A stretch of 64,000 nt of DNA from Mangifera indica (Eukaryota > Streptophyta > Magnoliopsida > Sapindales > Anacardiaceae): the NCBI RefSeq assembly GCF_011075055.1, contig NC_058151.1, forward strand, positions 5,474,251 through 5,538,250, in the 5' to 3' direction. Made by a program: the position numbers and the translations under genes. This document shows positions 1 to 11,869 of the stretch, in pieces. The notes beneath the pieces were generated by a model. The model saw nothing but the letters and a program-made list of their open reading frames with translations, did not search any database and had not been told where the DNA came from. The stretch's first letter is position 1. Each line of letters begins with the position of its first letter.

Positions 1-129
1 TTCTTTAAAGAACTTTTGCTAGGGAAATCTACTTACATCTAAGCTCTTTAACTCATTGGTTTAATATTTGAATCGGACGTTCCTCATAGACTAGATCATC
101 CTCTAGCTTGACATCCCCATAATGATACA

Positions 130-1010
130 AGTTTATTAATAAAGGTCATATTTGTAATTTCATTTGGAATTTTTTGTCCATAAAAGCATATTTTGATGCC
201 TAAAACAATGTTTATAGAATGGTTGAACTGTGATGAGGGAATTAATGCAGGAAACTTGATCATGAGAACACTATGTACACAGTAGGTGGTTAATCTTAAA
301 ACATCTATAATTGTGATATTACCATGACCAAGGGTAAGATAATAGTGACAGAGTTATCATAGTGTTGGATGACCTCATCAAAAGATAATGACAATTCTCA
401 TATATCAAATTTATTCGTTAACAACTTGGTACAACACATGGGTGTATATTGTAGACATGTTTATCATATCAACTTGGGAAAAGGATTCTATACTGATACT
501 TACTTTAGTTATATGGAATATGTCCTTTTAGTGAACAGAACTAGATATGACCTTTAGACTTGAGTTCATCGAACCATTTTGTGTAAAGATTAGTATGGTT
601 TGACAACAACCAACGTAATCTAGTAAGAATATTGCCAAAAAATGGTGATTGGCCATATCATGATTTGTATGAAGGTTATGGTAGATCAATAAAAGCTTCG
701 TTACTTCTGTGTATGAGAGTTGATAACTAAGTTAAAGCCCATTGATGGATAGCAACAACTAATTAAACTTATGACCACAATGAGATTGAGTTAACGCTCA
801 ATTTGATTTTTTTTAATTATTGATAGAAGTTGGTCTATGAAATTTGAGATCCTTAAGGGAGACACTTCATCTATATGTTAGCCTTAAAAAGAAATCGTAT
901 GATGAAAGAATCAAATTATACGAGTAATTGTATCACTAACAGGTTAAGAAGTTACATGTTAACCCTTCATTAATCAGGTGGTTATGATTCCTTGTTGAAG
1001 GTCAATCTTA
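130..1010 (+). repeat. Dispersed repeat R1, copy A
   Basis: This stretch is similar over most of its length to 1530-2240 and, in part, to 5000-5506 and 43985-44560, all in the same orientation. Shared landmarks in order are a 'gaactgtgatgagg'-type segment, 'gacaattctca' (near 390), 'acaacttggtacaacaca' (near 420), 'tagtgaacagaac' and 'agattagtatggtttgac'. All reading frames are short and broken, so it is not a gene. It resembles non-coding LTR or leader sequence of plant LTR retrotransposons, but I could not place it in a family. Ends are approximate. Confidence 0.6.
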
Positions 1011-1529
1011 ATTTGTGTCTAAACCCTAGTTAGTAAATACGAGAACGAGAAAAAAACGATATGAGAATTATACAAGCATAATATGATAAATAGTGAAAAA
1101 TACATTTACAAAAAAATGATTATAAAATTTGGATAAAAATATGATACAAAACGTGTATATATAAGTTTAATACGACACATCATCAATAATACGTTTCTAA
1201 AAAAAGACAATATTAATCATAATTTTAACACTTTTCATATATCTTCTTGTTAACAATTTAAATGTAAAGTGTCTAATTGACTATTAAACTTAATATAACA
1301 TAATATATAATTAAGATTCAGTTGTTACAAAATATGATCAGGAAAGTTTAGGGATTCAAATGGCAAAAACTTATGTTTTTTGTTTTATATAGTTATGACA
1401 TTATGGTAATTAATTAAAAATGTAAAAGACATTTTTATATTTTAAAATTTTCATAAAAAACAAAAAACATAAAAAAGGGTATAAATGCGCATTTAATATG
1501 GAAAACATATAAAATAAACATTTAATACA
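1011..1529. other. AT-rich spacer, nothing recognised
   Basis: Very AT-rich sequence between two R1 copies. It contains no coding frame, RNA gene or clear repeat that I could identify. Confidence 0.4.
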
Positions 1530-2240
1530 TTTTGATATTATCATGAACAAGGGCATATGAAATAGTGATAGAGTTTTCATAGTGTTGAACAACCTTATTG
1601 AATGATGATAACAATTCTCACATGTTAAAGTTACTTATTGACAACTTGGTGCAACATATAAGTACATGTTGTAAACGTGTTTACTAGACTGATCTACAAG
1701 AGATTCCATATGGATGGTTATTTTGGTGTCTATGGATATATCCTCTTAGTGAACAAACGTACATGTGATCCTTAGACTTAAAGTTACCAGGCCATCTTAT
1801 ACAAGGATCGACATAGTTTGACACTAGTCCAACATGGTCTGGTCAGAAAATTGCTAGAAAGGTTGTGATTAGCCATATCAATATCTATACGAATGCTATG
1901 CTAGATCAACAAAGGATTTGTCACTCCCAAACATGAGAGTCGATATCTTAGTTAAGGCTCTTTGACAGACAACAACATCCAATTAAATTTATAGCTATAT
2001 TGGGATTGAATGGATGCTCAGTCTGATTTTTTTTTTATGGTTAACATAAATTAGTCTATGTAACTTAAGATCTCTAAAAGAGACACTCATCTATACCTTA
2101 GCCTAAAAAAGATATTCTATGATGAAAAGATCGAATTGTACGAGTAACCATATCACTGATAGGTTAATAAGTCATATTGGCACTCCATTAATCAGGTGGC
2201 CTGATGTCTTGCTAGAAGCTGCTTTTGGTCTATATCTAGA
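1530..2240 (+). repeat. Dispersed repeat R1, copy B
   Basis: Second copy of R1, about 1.23 kb downstream of copy A and in the same orientation. It aligns with copy A through 'gataacaattctcaca', 'acaacttggtgcaacata' and the closing 'ccattaatcaggtgg' segment near 2190. It lies directly upstream of the copia LTR that starts at 2247, so it may be sequence into which that copia element inserted. Confidence 0.6.
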
Positions 2241-2246
2241 CCAAAT

Positions 2247-2683
2247 TGTTGGGTTGAGAGCTTAATATGAATCCAATCACTACTGACTTAATGGAAAGCC
2301 TATGGGTCATACACAAAAAAAAAGTTGATTGAACTCTAGAGGTGTAGAACTTTTCAAGTTCAACCTATGTCGGATCAGATTTGAATTTTGAATTAAGGGT
2401 TTTGAGTCCTGAAAAGGTTTTTAGACTCAAAAATACATTTTATGATATTTAAGGACTAAAGTAAAATAATCCTAAGTGGTTAGGGTTGTATGTGAGAAAT
2501 TATATGTTGAGTTGTATATGAGTTGTATCTTTAAATTAGGAAGCAAATAATTAGGGAGATTGTATCTTTGTAAACTAGGAAAGTACATATAATCTTTCCT
2601 AGAGTAGGATTTAGAATTTCATATAAATATTGATGTAAATTCACTCTTTCAATATAAAAAAATATTCTCAAGAATTGTTCACA
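2247..2683 (+). repeat. Ty1/copia 5' LTR
   Basis: The segment starts TGTTGGG and ends TTCACA (TG...CA), directly before a primer-binding site. A TATA-like 'catataaatattg' lies near 2618, followed by an A/T-rich stretch typical of the R region of copia LTRs. Its first 150 bp resemble 6726-6830 (shared 'gagcctatgggtcac' and 'gttgattgaact' type segments). No matching 3' LTR is visible downstream because the element is cut off near 4.1 kb. The start base is inferred from the TG dinucleotide. Confidence 0.6.
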
Positions 2684-2695
2684 TGGTATCAGAGC
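2684..2695 (+). other. Primer-binding site (initiator tRNA-Met type)
   Basis: TGGTATCAGAGC is the classic plant retrotransposon primer-binding site, complementary to the 3' end of initiator tRNA-Met. It immediately follows the LTR end. Confidence 0.9.
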
Positions 2696-3193
2696 TAATA
2701 TTAGGCTTCTAAGATTTTTTTTTTTAATAATCTTGATTTATTTTTTGGTGAAGTTTGCGTCATTTTTTGACGTTTTTTCTGACCAACGTGTTTCTCTCAT
2801 TTTTTGATGGTTGTGTCTACATCATTGTGATCAGAACAAATTCATCATCAATACCCTGAAAAGAGAGTTGTTATCTGCTAATACACGTGCTGTCATGCGT
2901 CATCAAACTTCTCAGTAGCCTCCATCATTGATTTGCTTCTCTGGTGAGCATGCGTCACACTGTCTCTTCCAATTCATTCAGAAGACATTGATGAGTCATT
3001 CTATGGTGACTTTATCGTCATCGGTCATTGGAATCATTGCATGCACTAATTGTCTCCATCTCGAATAGTTATCTTTGATCTGTTTTTCTGGTGCGTGTTA
3101 GCCTACACTATCAGCACTATTGAACTTAGAAGACTCTGGCAAGTAATCATCACATAGTCTCTTTGTTGTTGTCGTTGCCAGAAAAATCAAACA

Positions 3194-4010
3194 ATGAATT
3201 TGTATTTTTTAGTAATGACTGGTGAAAGATCTTCAAAATCAGGTGTATTTACTCTATTTTTCTCCTTTCCTATTATTACTACTGAAACGTTATTAGGAAA
3301 TGTCAATTACACATCATGGGCTGCATTTGTAGTAATATGGTTCACAGGACAAGGTTTAGAAGACCATTTGACCGTTAGAGCTATTGGTTTAAAAGAAACT
3401 GAGATTGATAAAGCTAGTTGGGTCAAAACTGATATGTTATTGTGTATTTTGTTGTGGCAATCTATTGATCCATCTCTTTATCCTATTTACAAGGCTTATA
3501 GAACATATGTTGATATCTGGAATCAAGCCAAATTACTTTACACTAATGATATTCAAAGGCTATATTCAGTCGTCTCACGTATAGTTAATCTAAAACAACA
3601 AGATATGAGTATACTAGACTTCTTAGGGCGGATGGCATCTTTAAAAGCTGAACTTAATGTTATTCTACTTGCTGGGAAGACTATAGCCGAGGATTTGGTA
3701 TAACGCTACAAGTTCTTTATAGTCTTGACTCTTACTGCAATCAATCCTGACCTTGCTTCTGTTAGAGATCAAATCCTGGGAAGTGTAACCATTCCAACCA
3801 TAGATGATGTATTTGCTCATTTGCTCAGAGTTTCCTCTACCATAGGACCCTCAGTTATCGACTTTGCTATCCTAGTCTCTTGATCTCTGAATCACTCTAG
3901 AGAGTCAAGTGACCGTGAGAGTAGAGGTGGTTGTCCAAAATACAGTTACTGTAATAGATAGGGACAAAGTTGAGAAAAATGTTATAAGCTACATGGAAGA
4001 CCTACATACA
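3194..4010 (+). pseudogene. Ty1/copia gag, degraded
   Basis: The reading frame at 3194-3703 (169 codons) shows the copia Gag pattern: 'VNYTSWAAFVVIWFTGQG' near the start, then 'LLWQSIDPSLYPI', and 'LYTNDIQRLYSVVSRIVNL', the conserved core of retrotransposon Gag domains. After a TAA at 3701 the frame continues as gag-like sequence to a degraded CCHC zinc knuckle ('CPKYSYCNR', then 'EKCYKLHG') near 3930-3990, with further stops. Gag would form the cytoplasmic particle that packages element RNA. Spacing from LTR and primer-binding site is normal for copia. Protease, integrase and reverse transcriptase are missing, because gypsy LTR sequence follows from about 4.14 kb. Confidence 0.75.
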
Positions 4011-4139
4011 ATGTCAATGTTACACAATCTGTCCTTCAATCAACTCTTCTTGATCATCATCTAGAAATTTCAACAAGATGGTCTCAATCAGTTCCCTAGT
4101 CAGTTATTCTCACAGAAGCTGATCATGATTTTCACTAAT

Positions 4140-4546
4140 GTTTTCCTTTTTTGGTTTTACAGCTAGACAAAGTGAGTAGCAGGAGATGTAAAAAGATAAC
4201 AATCTAGCTTAGGAGGTTGTATAACGTTTAGAGGCATTTTGGTTATTTTAAATTTATTTTTCACTCTGTGTATTTATATAACCATTGGGAATTTTCATTA
4301 ATTATGCACTTCTAATTATGGTTTTATGTTTAAGACACTTTGTATTGGGATTATGAATTTTATGAATGATGGCACCTTTTAGTTGAGTTTATGTTTCTAT
4401 ACCTTTTTGCACGTATTTAAGGTTGAGTGCATAATATCATACTTAAGGTCTATTGTAACTAAAGAGAAGTTCAAGTTAGGCATGTCTTTTTGAATCAGTA
4501 TTCCATATATATCTAGATATGGGTGTTACATTTATGGTATTAGAGC
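4140..4546 (+). repeat. Ty3/gypsy LTR 3' end with decayed primer-binding site
   Basis: The segment ends GGGTGTTACA at 4530, followed after a short gap by TGGTATTAGAGC (4535-4546), a primer-binding site with one C-to-T change. The downstream 'atgattttgg' also follows the primer-binding site at 17,758, so the two belong to related gypsy elements. The upstream part of the LTR is missing or unrecognisable. Confidence 0.55.
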
Positions 4547-4999
4547 ATGATTTTGGAACACACAAAGGTGTTTTAAATTTAAATATATCAAAAAGTGCAT
4601 AAGTTAAGCTAAGTTGCTCCTTATGTAATGTTAATTGCTCTCACTCACCTGTTGTTGTAAGTATATTTTTAACTTGCATGAAGGTAGTGGTACATCTACT
4701 TGAATTGATATTTTTATTTCAGGATAAAGAGATCAAAGAAGTTGATCAGAGATTCTTAGGATGTCATGGGTTCAGGAGTTCTCCACTAGGTTTAACTCAT
4801 TGACTATGTATACCTTTAAAGTACCAACACAGACAAAGTAAAGATAAAGATATTCATTAATGGATTGAGATCAAACATTTCTTAGGACATCATGATGGGA
4901 GATCATCCCCTAGCTCCTATACAAAGGCTTTAAGTAAGGCATTAAGGTAAAAGGTCATGTTATAGAAGATGGCTAAAGATAGAGATATTAAGGTAGTCT
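4547..4999 (+). other. Probable gypsy leader, no gene
   Basis: Sequence downstream of the decayed primer-binding site. It resembles in style the leader at 17,770-17,920, but it holds no open frame or domain that I can name. Confidence 0.35.
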
Positions 5000-5506
5000 C
5001 TTAGAGTTAATTGATTTTTATTTGTGTATGATGTATTTTATTTATTAATTAATAAAAAGGATTTTATTATTCATTCATATCAATGTGTACTTAATATATT
5101 TATAGGAATAATATGCCTTTTGAATGGTAGAACCATGACAAGGGGATTAGATGACTGATTGTGAAAACTCTATAAATACATTAGGTGACTATTCTAGAAA
5201 TGTCAATAATTTGAATATCACTTTGACCAAGACCACAAGTAATAAAGATGAGAGTGTTATAATGTTAAGTGACTTTACCAAAAGGTGGCAATAGTTCTCA
5301 TTTTTCGAAGATGTTAGTCGATAGATAGGTTTAACAAATGGGTGCATGTTATAGACGTGTTCATCTGACTAACCTAACTTGGAGATTTTCATATGGATAA
5401 TTGTTCTAGTGCCCATGAAATATATCTTTTATCTTACAAGTACATATGGTCCTCTGATTTAAGGTTATCAGATTGTCTCGTATAATGATAGTATGGTTTG
5501 TTGCCT
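5000..5506 (+). repeat. Dispersed repeat R1, copy C (truncated)
   Basis: Aligns with R1 copies A, B and D, from the 'aatatgccttttgaatgg' segment near 5110 to 'agtatggtttgttgcc' near 5505. There it is cut by a minus-strand LTR. The cut falls inside a motif that continues in copies A and B, so the LTR appears to have inserted into it. Confidence 0.55.
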
Positions 5507-6720
5507 ATAACATTCTTCTCCAGATACATACCCTACCTAGAATATGTACGTGAAAAAATGTGTTGATTTAAATTTTTCTCAAACAGGTGCAACAATTACT
5601 AATGGTGTGGTAACATAATAAATTCCTACAATTTTAAAAAGTATACTTCTTAAAATATAAATAACACAGTAATCCAATTCCATAACAAGGTGTTTGAAAT
5701 TCACAAATACAAATTCTAATGTGCATAATTAATCATAAACATAAACAAAATATCAAATGCCCAAAATCACAAATGATTGAATTGTCCCTTACCTTATGCA
5801 ATATCTTATATTGATCTACTGGCCCCTTTGCTACCCTACTACTCTATAAACCTACTTGTAAAGCCATAAAGGAACACAGTAAAGGATAAAACACTCAGTA
5901 AGTAGGTGACCTCTTGACACCAAACACATAACAACAATAACAATATCCAAAATCTTAAAATGTTTTATATTCCATACTTGTTATGGTATTTTTTTATGTT
6001 TCACCAATATCTTAAATGCTCAACTGAATTTCTAGCACCTAATGCCCAATCTATAATAGTTACATCATCCCAGTTAACTAACGCCAAATGATACATATCG
6101 ATGTCTCGAACGACTAGTTAAAGAATATGATATCTTAGATGTCAAACATAAAGTGCACTTTGTACACTTGTCCATCAAGCTTCGGGTTAAAGATACCCTA
6201 TCACAAGAGAAGTAAGACCTCAAGCCTCTCCAAATATAGTATAAGCATCCCAAATGTTGAGGAGGCCTATGCCAATATATAATAATTTTACAAGTATCAA
6301 GATCACATAAATCAGCTCTATTGTTTTCACAACCATATTGCATATAACTTGGTGGCAAGACCACACTATAGATAGCTCAATGACGAGGATAAGAAAATAC
6401 ATCTTTTTTTTTTTAACTTAGAATCACTTCAATCAAGGTTTGTGTCATTATTCACATAGTCATGCATCTTCAAAATCCTTTCATGTTGTCATAAATACAG
6501 TCAAATATTTTCAAATAATTTTTGTCTTATATTGCCTTTGTTAGGGTCTTATCATTCTCAATCCCTTTCATTAGGGCCTTATGATTTTCATTCACCTTCC
6601 TTAGGGTCTTATAATTCTCATTTTCTTTTGTTAAGGCTTTATAATTCCCATTCGCCTTTGTTAAGGCCTTACTATTTTCATATTCCCTATATTCATTAAG
6701 GTCTTATTTAATCTTAGTTT
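5507..6720 (-). repeat. Ty3/gypsy LTR, reverse orientation
   Basis: Begins TATAACATTCTTCTCCAGATACATACC, which matches the beginning of the minus-oriented LTR at 12,919 and the reverse complement of the end of the plus-oriented LTR at 17,700-17,751. A 'cactcagtaagtaggtgacct' segment near 5890 is the reverse complement of a landmark in the big gypsy LTR (17,360). The right part carries a 30-bp tandem expansion (6541-6700). The right end is set where copia-like sequence starts. Only R1 flanks it on the left, so this is probably a solo LTR. Confidence 0.5.
6541..6704. repeat. 30-bp tandem repeat, about 5.5 copies
   Basis: Units begin at 6541, 6571, 6601, 6631 and 6661, each opening with a TTAGGGTCTT / TTAAGGCCTT variant and continuing with an 'atNattttcatt'-type segment; a partial sixth unit starts near 6695. 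The related plus-oriented LTR at about 16,820 has this segment once (as its complement), so the expansion is local to this LTR copy. Confidence 0.85.
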
Positions 6721-6725
6721 GTGTT

Positions 6726-7380
6726 TGGATTTAAGCTGAATCTAGACACTACTGGCTTGATAAGAGCCTATGGGTCACAAACACAAAGAAGTTGAATCAA
6801 ACTTAGAGGCAAGGAATAATTGTTAATAATCTCAATGTTTAAAGATGAGGCAAAGACCCTAATTTGGTTGAAAGTACTCAGTTTGACCAAATGTAAGACC
6901 ATGCATGATGCAAGTCGCCTATGCAACTTGGTAGAGAATGTGTCAACCATGTATATACATGACACCAGTCGACAACATGTAAAAGGGCATATACCGGTTG
7001 GGCAAGGCTTTTAAGTTGACTAACACATGTTGTTCGAGGAAGACTCATGCATTGGTAGTATTCCAATTGTGAAAATTGATGTACACAATACATAGAATAA
7101 TGAAAATAAAACCCTAGCCATTATAGTTCTCTCTTATTTTCTCCTATGAACACAATTTTCAGCTAAAAAGTCATGGAAACTAATTCGCCTGGATTTGCCT
7201 TTTTCATGTTTGTGCTTTAGTGGATATCAAGGTAGCACTTCTTGTAAGTTAGATAACACTTTATCTTAAGCCACATGAAGATTGAAGAAACCATTAACAC
7301 AAGTATAACTTTAAAACCCTATATGTCTTTTGAATGTTCATGAACTTTATGCATAAAATAGTATCCTAGCTAAGGTTTTC
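6726..7380 (+). repeat. Copia LTR-like repeat R2, copy 1
   Basis: The first 100 bp (TGTTTGGATTTAAGC..., 'gagcctatgggtcaca') resemble the beginning of the copia LTR at 2247. The later part (about 7110-7380: 'ttagataacactttatctt', 'gaagattgaagaaaccattaa') resembles 8720-8935. Reading frames here are antisense or short. No primer-binding site follows this copy, and its right boundary is approximate. Confidence 0.45.
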
Positions 7381-8430
7381 ACATTAATAATGTCTCCTGC
7401 CTAAAAATTACTCATCTCTAAGCATATATGGCATTGTTTCATACCCAAATTATCTATAATATCTTTTAAGAGTGAACTTTAAGCCTCTTGTTTGGTTCCC
7501 TTTACAATTTCTTGCTTTTTTAATTATGAATAGACATTACATACTAGATACATGACTATTACTCTCTTCATCTATAAGGAATGGCTAGCCCTCACGAACA
7601 TTTCTTTATGAATCCCCACTAATGGATGTTCTTTTTCCCTAAAGGACGAATGTTTGCCTATACTATTTGGAAGAATGACTTAATTTCTTGTTCATTGTCC
7701 TCGTGCCTTTCTATAGGCTAGAATGGCATTCCTTTTTAAGTATGAATGGGTAGTAGCCTTTCTCTATATTAAACCATGTCACACTTAAACAATTTTTGAT
7801 TTACATACTTCATAAGGGTATTTTGTTCATCTTACCTAGTGTCTAGTCAGTTTTAACACAAACAGGAAAACTCTGTGCCTTAGTCAATTGTTCATGAGTC
7901 TATGATGTTTGATAGTTGTTAGAGTGTCAGGAAAACTCATAATAAAACTAGACATTATATGAATAAGTGTGTATCCTATACCACACATTCATTTATGGCC
8001 TACAATTTATGTATTCCGAGTACTACTAATCGTTCCTCCTCAACAATTGGTTGTTCATGCCATTTGAAAAACACGAAAACAATTTATTTTTGCAGCCTAA
8101 TAGATTACACATATATTCTCAATAATCCAACAATCATTCAAGCATTAAAACTAGTCATAATTAACTCACACATGCCATTATCAACAACAAAAACAATAAA
8201 TCTCAAGAATAACACAATCAATTTACAACACAACATCATCAATCTCATTATCATAAGATAAATTGTCAACTTTAAAATCAATATCAATGCTTGTTTGGCA
8301 AAGGAGAAACCTCCTCAATCCACTAAAAACTCAAGAAAAGGCAATGGGGAAAATCTTACTTACTCTCTTCCAATGTAGAAACTTGGGTTAGTAAATAGCC
8401 TTTCTTTTCTCTAGTTTTTTCCTTGACTAA
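7381..8430. other. No gene recognised
   Basis: AT-rich sequence with scattered short frames, including an Asn/Thr/Ile-rich one at 7959-8261 that has no domain signature. I see no repeat unit, splice pattern or RNA gene. Confidence 0.4.
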
Positions 8431-8439
8431 GAATTGGGC

Positions 8440-9009
8440 TTGTCTAGTAGGATTAAATTAGCCTAATTTGACTTTGTCATTAACCATGAATGTTCGTTTA
8501 TAGTGAGTGAGATTAGGATAAAACTTTATCCAAATTTGTGCCTGAAGATCTAGATAAATCACAGATCGTGCAAGATAAAGATCAATGATAAATGTTCATG
8601 TATTATGAATAACCACACATGGTATTTTACAAATAAAAATGTGATTTCATAATTTCAGACATTTCCCTAGAATACAAAGATGAATGCCTATTCATTTAAA
8701 CACCATTCTTGTTCACAGAGCCCTAGTAGCCTCTAAGAAACATGTTTCAATCTTTATTTCTTCATGTTTTGCATGGATACTAAGGCACCACCTTTTAATA
8801 GGTTAGATAGCAATTTCCATTGTCATGTAAAGACTGAAAGAGCCATCAATGCAAGTACCATGTTTCATAAAACTCCCTATGGTTGTTTTTCCATGATTTA
8901 TAAGTAACTAATCCTAAAACATGATCTAAGGGAAATTTTAGGTTGTTTATAAATTTTTATTATATTACATTGCCCCTATCAGACTCAAGTGACCTAAAGA
9001 TTTCCCACT
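8440..9009 (+). repeat. Copia LTR-like repeat R2, copy 2
   Basis: Shares with 7110-7380 a series of segments ('ttcatgttttgcatggatac', 'aggttagatagcaatttcc', 'aaagagccatcaatgcaag'). It ends just before a decayed primer-binding site, as expected for the 5' LTR of a copia element. The left boundary is uncertain. Confidence 0.45.
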
Positions 9010-9010
9010 G

Positions 9011-9022
9011 TAGTATCAAAGC
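9011..9022 (+). other. Decayed primer-binding site
   Basis: TAGTATCAAAGC differs from the canonical TGGTATCAGAGC by two G-to-A changes. It is followed by CAGG, as in intact plant elements. It would prime the copia element whose coding relics start at 10,772, or a separate truncated one. Confidence 0.6.
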
Positions 9023-9039
9023 CAGGATTAGGGAGTTAT

Positions 9040-10771
9040 TCATAAATTATATCTGTATTGGTTGATTGAAACATTTATAGTTGTATGTATTTTAATATAA
9101 ATTAAGTTAAGAGTTATAAATCGATTTGCCTTTATGTTGGTTGCATGATCTTTGATAATTGTACAATGTAAACTTGGTGTTAAATTATTGAATTTTAGAC
9201 TTTCAATTTTGTTTGTGAAATTGCTTGACATGTAGGTGCAAGAATTTGATTGTGCCAAAAGTATCGCGTTATTGTGTGAAATCACCTATGATTCACATTG
9301 TTACACATTTGAAAGGTTCTACTAGTGTAAGATTCATTCCATGTTGTCTCATCTTGGCAAAGACGTGTAAGATTCAGGGAGATTTTCTAGTAATTGTTTC
9401 ACAATGAAACCTAGAAAACGTGTTGTTAATAAGTGTGCACAACTATTTGTTGATGCATTCCACTTTTGTGACGAGTATGGATTCTCCTCATCTATGAAGT
9501 TCTTGTAAATGGATGCTTGTTCACTTTGTATGAGTGCTCATTCATCAGTGAAAAATTCACTCATTCACAACTTCAGAATTTTGTCAAATTCCATGAAGAC
9601 TTACATGCCTATTCAGGGTGAAAATTATAGTTTTAACCTTGATTCATAGGATAAGGACTAAATTGTAAATTTCTAGTCTTTTGGGGTTAAATGACTATTA
9701 CAAATTTTGAGGGGTTAAAATGTAATTTAACACTTGGCTACATAATTAAATTTAATTTTGATTATGACTGATGTATGTATGGATGTATATGCATGGTGCC
9801 CAATATACAACAAAAGATCTATGGATGCTTTGTTTTAATTTTAGTTAATGAATAGTTGTAACTATTTTAAAATATGAGTTGTGTGTGCTCGAATATGACT
9901 TGAGGTTTCCAATTTTATTGAATGTAAAATTAGAATTAGTTTTAATTTCTTTTGTTACAAAAATTTGTAACTAGGAAACAAAGTCTTGTACACTTGAAAA
10001 ATGAAGATAAAGGAGAAATTGTTGAAAACCCAAAGAGTAAGACCTAAGTTGACTGGTCAAACCCTTATGACTTGAGGGGCTTGAAATTAGTTTAAGTCAT
10101 ATACTAGCACATTTACTTTATGTTGTAGAATGATGTTTAAGGTTTTATTTTTTGTAAAATAATACCTTACATGCGAACTAAAACTAGCGAGACACAATTA
10201 ATAAAATCCCTCAATTAATATTAAGTCAAACATAATAACCAAAGTCTTTTAATATGACAACTCGATTAAGCCTTTATTCATTGGAACCTTGTTAGCCAAA
10301 GCGAAAGGTGCACTTCTACCTGGTGAAAAATCGGGTGGTAGTCATATTAGGTACCACTTATCTAATGTATTTTACTTATTCGCTAAAATAAAGGTGAAGT
10401 ATGTTAGAGGCAAAGTGAGGATTGCATTTGTTGAAACAAGGTGATATATAGTATCCACCCTAATGATACTAAGAGTTTTAATTGAAATCACATAATTTGT
10501 TAGAGTAGTTGCTAACTCGAGATTATAGGCTTTTGTTAGATTTACATGTTTGGGCCAATTTTGAATGGTTCACCAAAGTGAAGGTTAAGTTAGTTTATTA
10601 GGATCTCGGTCTACTAAGAAGTCCACCAGAACTTCTTAAGTCCAACAATAAGGGTTATGGACTTGAGGAAAATAATAGAAGCGTTTAATTTAAAATCCAT
10701 AATTAAATGAATTAATAAAATAATTAAATTAATAATCCTTTCAATTTGTCATTATAGCGAAACAAATCACC
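9040..10771. other. Long non-coding retrotransposon leader, no gene
   Basis: No coding similarity was found in either strand. The stretch lies between a decayed primer-binding site and copia gag, and is probably a long 5' leader, perhaps with further LTR debris (short 'ttgactggtcaaaccc'-type palindromic motif near 10,050). Confidence 0.35.
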
Positions 10772-11455
10772 ATGTCAAACATCACATTTTATTCAATTCT
10801 TGAAAAGGAAATAGGCTTATTGGAGGTAACTTCATTTACTGGTATAGAAATCTTAGGATTGTACTACATCATGAGAAGAGATTATGTATCCTTAAAAAGG
10901 TTCCACCCCTTGAGCTTGGTCTCAACGCTACTTAGGAGTAGAAAGATACTTACAATAAGTATCTTAATGACTTTGTAAAGATTCAATGCCTCATGTTGGT
11001 CTTCATGACTCTTGAGCTACAAAAGCAATATAAAACGATGGATATGTCGTCCATTCTCACTCACTTGCATGATTTATATGACAATTGTAAGGTGGTAAGC
11101 ATATTATACGATTGTGAACTTGCTGAAAGAGGCTCATGTAATTAAGAAGATTAGCTACATTTAATGGTTAGTGAGATTGGGCTTTGTTATAGACAATGAG
11201 CTTGCCATTAGCCAAATATTGAAGTCTTTTCCTCTGTCTTTAGCTAATTTCATCATGAACTTTAACCTAAGTAAGAAAGAGAGATCTCTTAAAGAGTTTT
11301 CATATATGTTAAAGATTACAGAACAGGATACTAAAAAGGCTACTACTAACATGCTTATTGTTGAAGCCAAAACACTTAAAACCAAAGGTAAGGGTAAGAG
11401 CAAAGGCAAGGGCAAGGTCAAATTCAAGTCTAACCCCCAGAGCCAAAAGTAGTCT
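10772..11455 (+). pseudogene. Ty1/copia gag (second element), degraded
   Basis: The frame opens with 'MSNITFYSILEKE', the usual start of Gag in this copia group. A frameshift follows near 10,870; the next frame reads 'YVLEKVPPLELG' and 'YNKYLNDF'. Further on come 'CLMLVFMTLELQKQY' and then, at 11,171-11,452, 'NELAISQILKSFP' and 'FIMNFNLSKKERSLKEF', the UBN2-type Gag core, ending in a Lys/Gly-rich basic tail. At least two frameshifts and several stops make it non-functional. The antisense frame at 11,161-11,475 is a shadow. Confidence 0.8.
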
Positions 11456-11869
11456 ATTATTGTTACATAACCCACTAGTGGTATAAGAAAGAAAAAAGTT
11501 GTCTACTTCTTCTCTGACAAGTCTATTCGCTTAAGGAAATATTGTAAGGCCTTCTTAAAAAGCAAGAAGAATAAGGCATATGCCTCTACTTCAAACATGT
11601 TTGTCATTGAGTAAACTATTCTCTTTGTACATCTTGGGTAATAGACAAAGGATATAGTTCTCATATCTTTTATAATATGCAAGATTTATGACAAATTATA
11701 TCGTTTAATAAAGGAGAGGTTGACATATATGTTTGAAATTAAACTATGTACCAACTGTTTCTAGAATTCTGATTTTGTTTCAATTTTTAATGAAGAAAGA
11801 TATTTTTTATTATTTATGGTACTATAATCATTAGTTTTAATAATATCTTTTATGGAAAAGCTAAATTAA

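Noticed and set aside
6541..6704. TTAGGG units as an interstitial telomere repeat
   Set aside because: The period is 30 bp and the rest of each unit is unrelated to the plant telomere repeat TTTAGGG.
7959..8261. 100-codon Asn/Thr/Ile-rich frame as a gene
   Set aside because: Low-complexity composition, no domain, no promoter or splice context, and it lies among retrotransposon debris.
11161..11475. 104-codon minus-strand Leu-rich frame
   Set aside because: It is the antisense shadow of the Lys/Gly-rich tail of copia gag.
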